64,000 nt of DNA from Gonium pectorale (lineage: Eukaryota > Chlorophyta > Chlorophyceae > Chlamydomonadales > Volvocaceae), in NCBI GenBank assembly GCA_001584585.1, contig LSYV01000002.1, forward strand, positions 3,633,828-3,697,827, given 5' to 3'. Both the position numbers and the translations under genes were made by a program. Numbering within the stretch: position 1 is the first letter of the stretch; each line of letters starts with the position of its first letter. Under the pieces are notes generated by a model that did no database searches, had not been told where the DNA came from, and worked only from the letters and a program-made list of their open reading frames with translations. Positions 24,494 through 43,301 of the stretch are shown here, piece by piece.

Positions 24494-25790
24494 TGGACGA
24501 GCTCATATGCGAGCAGCTCATGCAGGCGGCAGCCGTGGTAGGGTTCTGGGTGGGAGGGATAGGGAGTAAAACGGAATGGGAAACGGGTCGCGTCGCTGAA
24601 GGGATAGGGAGACGGCGAGGCTGTCCGAATGCTGGCCTGGTGGGATAGCGGGGTATGCTGATGCGCGGCACGCGATGGGCCGATAGGACATGGTCAGAGT
24701 GCAGAGCCAGGCTGCGGGGTTATGCTTCATTTCCTCCATTGTCATGATAATGGATTGCTACCAGGGCATGTGTCTCCCTTGTCATGATGGTCGAGGGTAT
24801 GCGTCATTTCCTCAATTCTCATGATACCGGTTGTGGATTGTGGCGGGTCGGGAACGGTTTGGGCCTGGCAGCCATGGGGAAGCCATAGCTGGAACGGTGA
24901 GGAGCTTGCCTTGATGCATCGCTTCAGGTCTTCGGCGTTCAGCTGGTGCCTGCTCTTCGTGACCTTGCATTGCACATCGGCCATGAGCGGACAGCCACAG
25001 CAACGGCGGTGATAACCATTTACAAGTGTCTCCAGAAGACAGAGCTGCATCTCTGATAGTGGAGTGTGTCGCCTGAGAGTTTTTTCATTAAGTCATGCAT
25101 GCAGCTATCACGTCATCAGGTACCGGGGAACTTTAGGCTGATGGGTATGAGGCACAATGTGACGGCTGCTCGCGCGTACGGCGCGTTGTCGTGGACGTGG
25201 TTGCATTCTACGACTGTACACAATGTGCAAGTAGCGTGCCTGGGTTTTATCTCAGAATGCGTGCGTGGGCTTGTCCCCAAGGACGCAGCGCGCATGTTTG
25301 CCCGCCCTTGAACGGCTTGAGGCCCTGTACGTTGAGGACGTTGCATGTTCTGCATGTCCGTGCTTGCGCCCTGCCGCCCAAGTGCGTCGTGATGGGATGG
25401 TTATATTGAAAGGGATTCAAGTTGGGATGTTGTGGCGCATCTTTGCAAGTGGGTTTGTAAGCTGCCCACTGTGGACTGTACTGACTGCACCGGCGGATGG
25501 ACCCCCGGGTCCGTGTGCAAGTGCCGGCCGGCCTGTCACACCCGGGACGCTATAGTAGCCGATAAACAGTCTAGGGCACATCACCGGCCCTGTACTTGGA
25601 TCCATTATTAATGGAGCCGTGTTCGTAGTTGCGTGTTCATGCTCGAGCGATCGAGCAGAAACAGCTCCATCAACAGAATTGAATCCTAGTAACACAAAAG
25701 CCGCATAACAGGCACCTCTGTTTGTTAACATGGGGAAGCTGGCGTTGCTGTCGCTGGGACGGCAAAGATAGACGGAACCTAGCTCATCTC
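24494..25790. other. Intergenic: B 3' flank, C 5' flank
   Basis: No gene supported. The 3' UTR of B should occupy the left part; no TGTAA was seen on the plus strand. An inverted family 1 fragment lies at 24558-24600 (reverse complement reads GACGCGACCCGTTTCCCATT). A 22-bp direct repeat beginning CATTTCCTC occurs at 24728-24749 and 24805-24826 with two mismatches. Confidence 0.6.
24558..24600 (-). repeat. Dispersed repeat, family 1 (inverted partial copy)
   Basis: The reverse complement carries GCGACGCGACCCGTTTCCCA and then TTCCGTTTTACTCCC, matching the 3' half of the element at 32330-32365. It lies in the presumed 3' UTR of glycosyltransferase B. Confidence 0.6.
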
Positions 25791-28700
25791 ATGAATCTTA
25801 ACAAGCTTTCCAGTTTCCGATGCGCATTTGCTCTGGTGCTCCTCGCGTGCACCGTGAGGGCCCGATGGCACCGCGAGCTCGGCACCGTGCACACCAAAAT
25901 CTTTGCGATCGCACCCCTCGGAAACGGCACGCGGAAGGCGACCGTGGTATTGAGCGTCTGGCTTCGGCGTGTCGGCGGAAACCCCAACTATGGCCTTCCC
26001 CATCAGAACAAGGTACGCTCCTCCTCACCTCCCACACACGCGCCCGTGTCCTGCTTTCACTGCTTTTCGGTTGTTGCGCATGCGCAATCCCTCTGACGCA
26101 CTCGGCGGCCCCTGCTGACCGACCGCCAACCTCTGCCTGCCCCGTGACTACCTCGCAACCGCCTCCAGACGGCCATTCGCGCCCTGGTGTGGGTGGATGA
26201 CCCCGAAGATCTCCACCGCCGCATGTTCGGGCACGTGCTGATGCCGGTGCTGCCCGAAGTGTGGCACCCACAGCTGCTGCTGGAGACGGCGGAGCCGGGG
26301 CCGGGGCCGCTGCCTGCCGTGCTGGAGACGACGCCCGAGCTGATGCGTGGTAAAGTGGCCGACTGGAGCCTGCGGCCCTACTCCATGCGCTTCGAGCTGC
26401 CGCCCGGGGCGAACGGCCGGACCTGCTTCAAGGCACGTGTGGTGGAACGGGTGGGCATCGGACGGCCAGGCGCGGCACAGGCAACGCCTTGTCGGCTGTT
26501 GCGTCCTCGCCCCGGTCATGACGCGTCAATAGGCCCACGGGTTGCAAGGTCCCTTGACGTCTCGAAACCGCCGGCTTCACGGCGGGCTCGCAAACGGTTG
26601 CGGCGCCCGGGCTGCTGCGGCCAAGGACTGCTCACTGGCCGCCGCAGCGGCCCCCTGACCCAGCCCTCCCCGCTGCCCCGGCGCGCCCCGCACCGCAGCT
26701 CATCGAGGCGAGCCTCCCCGGACACAAGGCCCCCGTCTGCGTGCCCGTGGAGCTGCGCGGCCGCGCGCCCGACCCAGGCGACGATGAGGCCGCCGGCCCC
26801 GGTGGCGCGTCGCATGTGTGCGAGTCGCTGGCGCCGTCGGGCCGCTACAACGCCACCGCGCCGGCGCTGTGGACCGCCATCGGTCCGCCGCGCCACAGCA
26901 ATTCCACCCGGGAGTGGGAGCGGCACCTTACGGACATTGCGGCGCGGGTGGCGCACTACCTGAGCTACCACAGCGCCATGGGGCTGACCGGGATGCTGCT
27001 GTACACCAACGCGCTGATGCGGAGGCACCTGCAGTGGAGCCCCGCCATCATGCCATACCTTCACAACGGGCAGCTGAGGTACGGTACGGTACGGCCGGGC
27101 GAGAGGGGAGGGCGCCCGGCGGCGGCATGAGGCGGGCGGCTGGCACGGGCTGCCGTTGGTGCCCTTACATGAGCCGCGATCGCTGCCTGCAGTTCAGGCA
27201 CGCACCGGTGTGCCACAGCCCGCCAGTGCGCCTGGCCGGTGGATCAGCAGCTCGTAGGGCGCACCCCGGGTCTGCGCTGCACAAAGGAGCGACGCCGAAG
27301 CCGGCCCTCCTGGCCGCTCCTCCGCTGACCCCCTCCGCGACAGGACAACCGGCAGCGCTTCATTACCCCTCCCCCTTCCCTTCGCCCATCCTCCGTGCGG
27401 CCGCCTTCCCTTCGCCCGCCCAGCATGTGACCCCCGCCGCACATCCCGCTGCAGGCTGGTCCATTGGGAGCTGCACGAGCGAGGCCACGAGCTGCCCCCC
27501 GGGATGAACAGCAGCCAGCTGGTCAAGCCGCTCAAGTGGGTGTTGGCCGGCTGCTAGCGGGGGGAGGCTCGCTGCTGCCCCAGTTGCGGGTGGCGGGTGC
27601 GCCTGGCGTGGCGGTTACCTGCAAGGCCTGCGCTGGCAACCTGGCCCATGGGCCGCGGCAGGGGGGTGGCGCCGCGCCGCCTAGGCCAACCTTCATCCGT
27701 ACTGCACCACCACGGCGTCGTTCACGCTGCAGCTGCGCCACCGTCCTTACCCCCTTTCTGTGGCAATTTCTTTGCCGGCGCCAGCGCCAGCTAACCGGCT
27801 TAGTACTGGGCCGAACCTCCTCTGGCTGCCCGCTCCGGGCAATGCCCCCCTTCCCCCTCCCCCTTTCCCCCCAGCTATAACTACGACCAGGCGCTCTTCG
27901 CCAGCCACGCGCTGCTGGGCCTCTCCGCCTGCGGGGCGAACCTGATGCTCCTCGTCACCGACATGGACGAGTTCATGTACACGCCCACACCCGGCGTGGT
28001 ATGGCCCGCGCCCCTGACCAGCTGCATGCCGCGGGGGCGGGAGGTGGGCATCGGAGCCGTCGGCATGTACCGCCTGCTGCGGACGGAGCTGCTGTCAAGC
28101 ACCGTCAGCCCCGCAGAAGAGCCCACGCTGTGGGTCACACCTCCCCGCGCTGACGGTTCTGCCGGCGGCGCCGCCGGGATGGCGGCAGCGGCGGCAGCTG
28201 GGGCGACGGCGGGTGGAGCGGGGCGGCGTCTGATCCAGCAGCAGCCGCCGCAGCAGCCGCGGGAGGAGGTCCCGGGCCGTGGCGCGGGCCGGCGTGGGGA
28301 TGGCGTGCGGGATCGGCTGTGGCGGCTGTTCAGGGATGCCACCGGCTGGGCCGGCGCCGAGGCGCGGGGCGGCCGGATGGGCCACCGGCCGTTTCGCCTG
28401 GGTCGCAGCGCTGGCACACCGGCCAACGGCTCGGCTGGCTCTGATGCCGCTGCTGCGCCCTACCCGCTGGCCTCGCATCCGCTCAGGCGCTACGATCGGC
28501 TGTCCAAGGTCCACATGCCAGAGTGGGCCACCAAGGTCATCTTCGTGCCGGCGGCAGAAGGTGGGGTGGGGGCTGGGGTCGGCGCGCTGCCGTCAATCCC
28601 CGGCGACGGCGCTTCGCAGGCGCCGTTGCAGGAGCTGCTTCACAGCCGCAGTGGGGTAGACGGCAGGGAAGCGCGTGGGGTTGGTGGCTTGAGCCGGACG

Positions 28701-29237
28701 GCCTGAGCCGGCTGCCTGGGAGGCATGGGCGTGGACAAAGCCCGCGCCCCGTGCTGACGCCTGGTCACTCCCGGCGTGCCGGCCGGGCGCGTCAGGGTGT
28801 CAGCCTCTCATGCAGTGCGACGTAGTCCACCGTGCTGCTCCCCGCCCCGGCCATGCACTGCCTGATCCCGCCGCAGCACTCAGCGGTGACCGATGCCGCC
28901 CCCGCCCCGCCCCGCCCCCGCCCCCGCCCCTGCAGTGGTTGCCATGTTCGTTCACGAGGCCATCCCGCGCCACGGCGCCTCCGAGCTGGTGGACGCGGGC
29001 TGCGTGTCGCTGCTGCACCTGGCCAACTACTGGAAGGAGCGGTCCACTGGCAAGGCACACGATGGTGTCGTCTACGACTACTTTGCTAAAGACTTCCAGC
29101 CCTTCCAGAACTGGGTTTTCAACGGCACAGGTACCCAAAGCGCCAGCGCAACCAGCAGCGGCGGCGATTCCGCCAGCGCTGCCGCCGGCAGCGGTGGTGG
29201 TGGGCGTGGCGCGGGCGGCGGCCAAGAGCGGCACTAG
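25791..29237 (+). CDS. GT92-like glycosyltransferase, paralogue C
   Basis: Six exons: 25791-26012, 26169-26432, 26699-27078, 27455-27535, 27875-28560 and 28936-29237; 644 aa. The N-terminus (residues 10-22, FRCAFALVLLACT) is a short signal peptide. It shows the same domain order as A and B: LSVWLRRVGG, LRPYSMRFELPPGANG, KAPVCVPVEL, LWTAIGPPRH, MGLTGMLLYTN, YNYDQALFASHALLG, DMDE at residues 345-348, a Gln/Arg/Gly-rich insert, then VVAMFVHEAIPRHG. The fourth exon is shorter and more divergent than in A and B (VHWELHERGHELPPG). The donor after exon 2 at the conserved position is AAG/GCACGT, a GC-AG intron, unless a GT 6 or 9 bp downstream is used. A TGTAA signal lies 67 bp past the stop. Secreted or Golgi GT-A enzyme by inference. 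Confidence 0.78.
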
Positions 29238-29303
29238 CAGGACACTCGGACCACTCAGGCAGATGTGGGTTTGGCACGTCAGCTAGTGTTGGCTGTCGGC
29301 TTT

Positions 29304-29308
29304 TGTAA
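29304..29308 (+). promoter_or_regulatory. TGTAA polyadenylation signal of glycosyltransferase C
   Basis: TGTAA, the usual poly(A) signal of Chlamydomonas-type algae, 67 bp after the TAG at 29235-29237. Confidence 0.7.
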
Positions 29309-30347
29309 ATATTGCTGTCACTGCATGTTCTTACGATGCATAGCTGGTGTGGACGGCATCTGCGGATCTTGATCGTGATGGAGACCGTGCGAACTCCTGC
29401 AGGCAGACCATATGGCTACAGAACGCACCCCTTGCATAAGTGCCCCAGAGACTGCGCATCGGATATTGAGTAATGTACATTGAGCCGTTTTGCGACTAGG
29501 ACTAACAAGTGGCCTTCGGGCATGCGGTGAGCGGGACAGCGGAGGAAGCTACACACCGACTACAGCCCCATGGTGGGCCATCGATTGCGCCCAGTTCGCG
29601 CTGGCAGCGGTTTTGCGCTGTTGCGTCCTCAACGAGCATCGCATAGCCTGGCAGTTGTTGGGTGCTTCAACCGCAGCCCCTCGCGGCCCTTCGCGACCCA
29701 CGCTGGTGATCCGCACGCGCCCGCGCAATGCCGTCCTCTCGAGCTCTCCCTTTATCGCTGCACGCGGCCAGGAGCCCCTTGGGTGGGCGACGCCGTTGGT
29801 GCGCGCGAGGGCTGTCGGCACACTTAGTCAGGGCTGATTTTGGCGCGTCGGCGAGCCGACCGGTGCCTTGTCCGCGGAAAGAACTGCCTGCGGACCTGGC
29901 CTCAGCCGGTGCGGGTCACTGTATGGAGCACATGTAAGGCTCCGATCCGCAACGCGAGTCTTGGCGCAACGCACTGGCAGCGGGGATAAGCCGGATCGCG
30001 CAATACTGGGGTCACGTAAATGTTACGAGCATACCGTTTTCTCGTTCTTTGGGCTGCAACGTTGGGCGAACGGGCATCAAACGCACCGTGTACGCCGGTG
30101 TACAGACTCCGACGTTTGGAAGTACGGGGCGGAGTTGTGATGGGTGAAAGGACCGTTGGAGGCCACCGAAGTTCCAGCAGCACGCCTGCGTTCCCCCCCA
30201 GGCTTGCGCCATCGCCGCTCTCCGCGCGTTGACAGACCTGAGATTACTTCGCACAGGGCAGGCGGGTTCTGACCCACGCCACGCGAGCAGCAAACCCCCT
30301 GCAACGCAAGAGACACAGCAGTCCGAAGAGGAAGGGTCGTAGGAGCC
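29309..30347. other. Intergenic between glycosyltransferase C and the FAS1 gene
   Basis: No gene supported; moderate GC and mixed codon composition in all frames. It presumably holds the FAS1 gene promoter and 5' UTR at its right end. No clear TATA box was seen. Confidence 0.55.
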
Positions 30348-33300
30348 ATGGCGCGCGCGAGCGGGCCGCGGTGCTCGGCTCTGGCGGCTCTCGCGGTGTG
30401 CGGCCTGCTGCTGGCTGCCGGCCCAGGTGCGTGCTGGGCCAGCGGGCCGCCTCGGCCTGGAGGAGCACGCGCCGCGCTGCAGCGCGAACCCGATTAAACT
30501 GCTCCTAGCGTTTGCATGCGGCATCCGTACGCCCTGCTCGGCCATGACATGCAACACCCTGTGCGCATGCAGGCGGCATACGTGCTGAGGACAGCGCCAG
30601 CGCGAGTAAGTGGAACCACTTCAGTTGTTCGTAAAGACACGGTTTGCAATAAAGTCCTTTGAAGACGCTGTGTTATCGTGCTAGTGCCCGTGGGGTGGGG
30701 TAGTCTGAGGCGGCCCATAGCCGCATGGCCGGCTCAGCCCTTGACCTGCCGACCCATGGGTCCCAACGGCAGCTGAGGTGCTGCCTTGTGCGCATCGAGG
30801 AGAGCGGCCAAGCGTGGTATACAACGGGGAGCTATGGCGGCATGTATCCACGCCTCCGTAGCCTTGTTCCTCCATTGTGGTAGGGACATGCATACGTACG
30901 CCACGACCGTACCCAGTGTACGATACTGCGGTCAAGTCCCTAATCCCGCCAGCCACAGGCCCCGAAGCCGACCCCCTCAAGCTATCCGACCAGATCGGCT
31001 GCGACGGCACCTCCGTGCTGAGCGCCCTCACGATGACCCCGGAGCTGCGTGCCCTGCGCGCCTCGCTGCGCGTGGCGGGGCTGCAGGGGCGGCTGAACGA
31101 CGAGCCAGGCAACGTGACAGTATTCGCGCCCACAGACCGGTGTGCGCATACCGCAGCAGCGGGCCGCTGCAGCGGGTCTGGGTCCGGAGGGGTGGGCTAC
31201 CGGAGGGGCTACCGGTTGGGCTGCCGTGTGAAGGCGCCAACAACACCGCGCTCGTGACAGCCCGCCTGGACTTGAGGTGGCACTGCAGCTACGCGTGGGG
31301 TACGCACCTGCGCGGATGCACCCGTCCGCGTGAAACTGTGGGGCGGGGTGTGCTCTGGCTGCGGGCCGTAAGGCGACAAAAGATAAACCTGCACAGAAAT
31401 AGGACAAACAACCGCATCGGCGCACGGCTGCCCTGCACCATACTGATGCTGCCTAAAGGCCCGTTCAAGGCAGCCTTTTGCCACAGTGCCAGCTCTGCCC
31501 TTCCGCCACGCGCCGCCCTGCCTGCCCGCCTGCAACCCGCCCCCCTGCTACCACACTCCTCCAGCGCCTTTGCCGAGTTCCTCAATGACGTGGGCACCGA
31601 CCTGACGCGCCTCTTCGCCGACCCAACCACGCTGCGCCACCTGCTGCTGTACCACATGCTGCCCCGCGGGGTGTCCCCCGAGCAGCTGCGCGCCGCGCCC
31701 GTGTTCCAGACCTTCTGGGCCGACAAGGAGGTGTTCGTGCCGCAGCCCTTCCAGGTACGCGCGGACCCAGTGCCCGACCGGTGACGATGAGGACGGAAGT
31801 TCCCCGGGCGCCGCGCTGCAGGCTTCCAGGCGCCGCCTGCGTGTTGCGCGGATTCGGATGCGGGGGGCGCCGCTCCCCCCCGGGGTGAGGGTCGGCGTGG
31901 CGGAGACCGGAGAGCAGCAGGGCGCGACGGGGGCTACGAGAAGAGCCGTGATTAAGCGGCCACCCAGGGGACTGGGTTCCGGTGGTGGAAGTCCGCGACA
32001 CGCATTCCATCTGTCGTGCATGAGTTTGGGCGTGTTCAGTTCCTCGGAATGCGGGGCCCATCAGGGTCTCGGTTGTCATGCGGTTGATTGGGCCTCTCCC
32101 CCTGGCTCGCGGTGTCAGTGCTGTGCCGGTCTGTCCGCGTGTTAGGTTGGGCGGGTGGGCATGGGGTCTCCGCCGCCTCCTCTGCTCATGTTAGCAATCT
32201 AGCAGCGACTACAACCGCGAAGGTATGCCTCTGCACGGATCGCTCGTCGCTGACATCGCAGTTTTGCAGGTCGTCTTTCAACTGTACCCCGACCGCCGTT
32301 CCTCCTACTGTTGAGTATGCGATTCGGTGTCCGCGACGCGACCCGTGTCCCGTTCCGTATTACCCCCTGGCCGCAACGCACGCTGCGCCCCGAGACAAGG
32401 AGCCTGTGAATTCCCGGCCGCTGCGCAGGGTGTTGTGTCTGGGGAGTCCGGCACCACGGCACGGATATCCAAGTCCGTCAAGGTGCGTCGTACCGTACGT
32501 TGCAGCGCCTGCCAGTACGGCGGTACGGAGCTTCCGTGTTGATGATGCAGTCGCGCAGCTAGCGCGGAGCCCAGCATGCGTTCACAAGAGCCCCGTCAGT
32601 CCCGGACCGGTGCTACGTTCCCCGTTTCTGGTTCTCTTTTTTACGTGCTGGTGCTGACTGCCGGCGGCGGCTCCTCTCCCCCGGCGGCCCAGACCAGTTC
32701 CTGCCTCACCACTCCCTTGGCTCCGCGGTCGTCACACCGTTACCCCCCCCCTGTCCTGCCCAGGTCTGCAACTCGTACATCTACTTGATCTCGTACGTGC
32801 TGCTTCCCGGGCCCTCACTGGAGGCGCTGCCGCCCTTCGCCGAGTACAAGCCGCCCGCGCAAAGCATCGGCCTCGCCGCCGGCAGCGCCGCCGGCACTGG
32901 TGGCGGCGGCGGCGCGTGCAGCCCCAACGCCACGGTGCTGGACCTGCTCCAGAGCAATGCCAACCTCTCGGTCCTCATCAGCATGGTGGAGACCGCCAAG
33001 CTGTCGGGGGCGCTGGCCAACGCCTCGGCCGCCTCGGGCCCCGGCGTGACGCTGCTGGCGCCGCTGGACGAGGCGTGGCGCGAGGCGGCGGGCCGGCTGC
33101 AGATGCCCAACGCCTCGGCAGACGGCTTCCGCCAGCTTGACAGGTACGGTACCGGCGCGGGGCTGCGGGGCAGGCATGCGGGGAGCACGGCCCATTTTGC
33201 GTTGCCCTGCGCTCGGCTGCTAACAGTACCGTGCTCCCGGCCCCTGCTTACTCTCCGCCCCGGGCGCCCGCCTCCCGCTCGCCCCCCTGCCCGCCCGCCC

Positions 33301-33962
33301 GCCCGCCCGCCCTCTCCCCCGATCGCCCCCCCTCAGCGCCACGCTGCGTACGGTGCTGCTGGGCCACGTCATCCCGCGCTACCTGCCGCCCGCCAAGCTG
33401 GCCTCGCAGCTGTACGGCACCCTGGCCGGCCCGGCCGCGGGTCCCGTGCTCGTGAGCGCGGTGCCTGGCAACGTGACCCTGCAGACGCCCACCACGGATG
33501 CCCGCGTAGTGGGCGCCAACGCCGCCGACGTGTGCAACGTGGCCGTGTACCTGATCGACAGTGTGCTGCTGCCGGCGCGGCTGCCGGCGCCGCCTGCAGG
33601 TAGGGGGGAGGCGGGCTTTTGCGAAGTAGACGGAGGGTGGGAGGAGTTGGGCAGGTGGAGGGGGTGGAGGGATGCACGTATCTTGCTGTGTACCCGCCCA
33701 CCCTACCGGAAACATCGCGCCTTCGGGTGTGTGTGGCCGTAGAGGTGGGCTCCCCCTTAATGCGGGGTCGGAACGCGGTGACTGGTGAGGTTGCGGTGGG
33801 GCGAGCGCGTAGGGAGGCTGAAGCCGAGGCCGCGGGGGCCTGGGAGCAGTGGGGCTGACTGGCGCTGGGCGCGTGACGCCTCTTTGCAATGCCATGCTGG
33901 CCCTCTCACCCTCTCATCTCCTCGGCCTTCGCGCAGAAGTCCAAACCAAGCGCAAGAAGTAG
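30348..33962 (+). CDS. Secreted fasciclin-domain protein (two FAS1 domains)
   Basis: Eight exons: 30348-30426, 30573-30605, 30959-31139, 31565-31754, 32429-32482, 32764-33143, 33337-33599 and 33937-33962; 401 aa, all phases consistent. A signal peptide (CSALAALAVCGLLLAAG) opens the protein. FAS1-1 (about residues 48-190) shows VTVFAPTDRAFAEFL, LRHLLLYHMLPRG and CNSYIYLISYVLLPG. FAS1-2 (about 225-385) shows VLDLLQSNANLSVLISMV, VTLLAPLDEAW, LRTVLLGHVIPRYLP and CNVAVYLIDSVLLPA. Several N-glycosylation sequons (NATV, NLSV, NASA, NVTL) fit an extracellular adhesion or wall role. The tail is short and basic (QTKRKK), with no GPI signal. The 54-bp exon 5 was placed because it supplies the missing FAS1 strand in frame. 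No TGTAA was recognised downstream. Confidence 0.9.
32300..32372 (+). repeat. Dispersed intronic repeat, family 1 (FAS1 intron 4)
   Basis: TTGAGTATGCGATTCGGTGT, then CCGCGACGCGACCC and CCGTATTACCCCC. This is the clearest full-length copy; compare 5701-5770 and 23078-23137. Confidence 0.75.
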
Positions 33963-35551
33963 GCTGATGCGACGGCTGGCGGGACTGCCGTAGAGGCTGC
34001 CCCCCCCCTCCTCCTCTGCAGCTCTTCATCTTGTGGCTGCACGAGTAAGCAAAGCTCTCCCCTCTCGGGGGAGTGACTTCAGGCGGCCGCGCACGCGGGC
34101 TGCCTGCATGCCGGGCGGGCGCACCGCTGCCAGAACCGTGCGCCACGGCATTCCGACCGCGAAGTGCACAAATGTCGCTTTGCGTGCGCGTTGCGGGGGC
34201 GGAAACGCTTTTATGATGGTCATGGGAGCATGGGCAGCTGCTGACTGAGCGAGTGACGGCGGGTGGGTGCACCGTGCGTGGGGCCGGGCTGCACTTGACA
34301 TGGGACCGTTGGTACCTTGTGGGGTTTGGCAAACAATCGTGTCGTCGTCTCCAGCATCGTGTGAGGTTGGATCTGTGAAGCTGTCCCTGGACCGACATTG
34401 GCCTTGACATGCCCACGCCTGGGTACTCACGGTTCATACGTTCGAAGCCATGTACATTTACAGAGTACTGGGTCATTGACCCCGCAAATCAAACCAGGTC
34501 ACATACGCACAAACCACAGGCGCAATATCCTCGGCGACAACTGCTCCAGGTCGGGTCTCCGTAACAAGGTCAACAATAAATCACAAGGCTGCAAGAGCCG
34601 CAGCGTCGCCGCCGCCGCATGAATTGATAGCCTGACTCACGGCTGCAAAGACGTGGGATGCAAGAGACAGTGAGAAGGCTACGAGGCATTGCCATCACTA
34701 ATCCCCGCCACATGAGCACCCCAATCCCAGTCCCCGATTGCTCAAGGATCCAAGCCGGTGATCGACATAACACAGGAACTCCAGCGCACGTGGCCTCTCG
34801 TTGCGATACGAACCGAAAAGGACGCCCGCAGGAGGTCAGGTCTTTGCTCAAGCCCTCCCACTTCTTGGCACCGGCGCCAGTCCCTAGCGTTCAAAACTCT
34901 TGGGTGATACTACAATTTCCGTACAACGGCGCACACGCCAGACCTGCGCACACCACCGCAGAGCCCTCGCCCCTCGCACCAGAGAAGGCAAGAGCCGGGG
35001 CCGCGGTGGGAAAAGCAGTCCGTCGCGCCGCCCGGGCGTGCCCGCAGGCAGGCAGGCACACCACCGGCGCAGCGGCGCACGAGTCAAGCTGCGACCGGTC
35101 CGTTTGCTTCACCGGTCCATCCCAAACCCACTTGCTCCCTCGCGGATGCCGCCACAAATGCGGCACCCGCACACAACAAATCCGCAGTGACAACCATCAA
35201 GACAACGTTAAGACCGTCCTCCAGACAACAGCCTCAGCGCCTGCGACAGTCGCTTTCGAGCCCTGACCACCTCCCATCACATATGCCACTTATTCTGCCC
35301 AACTCCCGCTCCCTCGTGCACAACGGGCGCCCATCAGCTCCTCCACACCACTGATCCCCGCTGCCAACAGCGAACTGCCGCCCCATAGTGATGCTCAACG
35401 CTGGCGCCAGCCCGGACCGCGGGTCAGCCGACCCACGGGTCAGCCGCGCTGTCGGAGATAGCTAGCTAGCTTGGCCGCCCTCACTTCGCGGCGCCGACAT
35501 GCGTCGGCGCCCTTGACGACCGCGCCCCGCCCAAGCCCGTTGCTGGTGCGC
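33963..35551. other. Convergent intergenic region, FAS1 and PGI 3' flanks
   Basis: Holds both 3' UTRs. No coding exon supported. The minus strand has TGTAA at 34458-34462, which could end the PGI transcript with a 3' UTR of about 1.1 kb. Confidence 0.55.
34458..34462 (-). promoter_or_regulatory. Candidate TGTAA poly(A) signal for PGI
   Basis: TTACA on the plus strand (TGTAA on minus), about 1.09 kb after the PGI stop codon. It is the nearest such signal seen; distance makes it only a candidate. Confidence 0.4.
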
Positions 35552-42364
<6,813 letters not shown>

Positions 42365-43301
42365 CTCAAAGACGCGAAACTGCGATAAGGTAAGACGATA
42401 TGGACCCCTCTGTCACGTCCGCGACAACCCGTCAACGTCAGCCTTCACTCCTCTGATACAAGGAGGTGTATGGTTTGGCAGGGCTGGTTGAACGGTGGAG
42501 GGAGTTCCGAGCAAGATACGACACACCGCAAAAAGGTGCAAATCCAAAATGGTAATATGACTGCTACAAGCACTTTGCCCTCACACCGTCATGTTTCACT
42601 ATGTTGCCCTGGACTGGCGATAAAGGTATTTATGCAAGGTCCCATCGGCGTTCGTCGACACCAGAGCCACCCATATGAGCTATGCAACGCATCTTACATT
42701 AGATGGCTCTTGAAGACACGATCATGCAGCGGATGGGTGCAACACCCTGTCAAGACGGGCGCTCAGGCCTGCTCGAGTCCCATCTGTGGATGATGATGTA
42801 TACAGCATATTGATATACATCCTTCTCGCCTGTTGGTGCTTTAACCCAATGCGACCCACGGGCCAGCTGAGTTAGTTTAGCCCTAGGTGAGACGAGGTGA
42901 GTCAGCGCAGAGTGTTCAACACGAGCGGCCAGACAAGCCATGGCGCGCTAGAAGGCAATCGATGTTCAGTCCCACCACCAGGTACCAGCCCATCGGCATT
43001 GTTATCATCCAGGCGTCTCCAATGCACCGACAGCACCCTCGCTCAATAGACCGTTCAACCCATCTGCCGCTTTGTAGCTGTGGCATGACCAGCCGTGACG
43101 TGTCCCGGGTCGGGTTGTCTACCTTATGCCACGCGCATTGCCAATCAACATAGCCAGCATAGGCTGGCACAATGCAAAGAGCTTCATCTGGGCCCCTCGT
43201 GCCAACAGACTAGCTATACACCCAACAACCGGATCGCTTGGATAATTGCAATTACTCCTGGCGTCCTTGCAGACACACTCTCTCGCTACCGTGCTTGGCG
43301 A
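42365..43301. other. PGI 5' flank and 3' flank of the 101-aa orphan
   Basis: Both neighbours are on the minus strand. The stretch is less GC-rich and has no supported exon. Immediately upstream of the PGI ATG the minus strand reads CTTATCGCAG, which could be the acceptor of a 5' UTR intron. A CATAAATA element on minus (about 42626-42634) lies 265 bp before the PGI ATG and is a weak TATA candidate. Confidence 0.45.
42694..42698 (-). promoter_or_regulatory. TGTAA poly(A) signal, probably of the 101-aa orphan
   Basis: TTACA on plus (TGTAA on minus), 604 bp after the orphan's stop and 330 bp before the PGI ATG. The position suits transcript end of the upstream gene. Confidence 0.5.

Noticed and set aside
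30786..31784. 332-codon plus-strand frame across FAS1 exons 3 and 4
   Set aside because: Reads through introns; only its ends are FAS1-like. Splicing in two frames gives the conserved domain.
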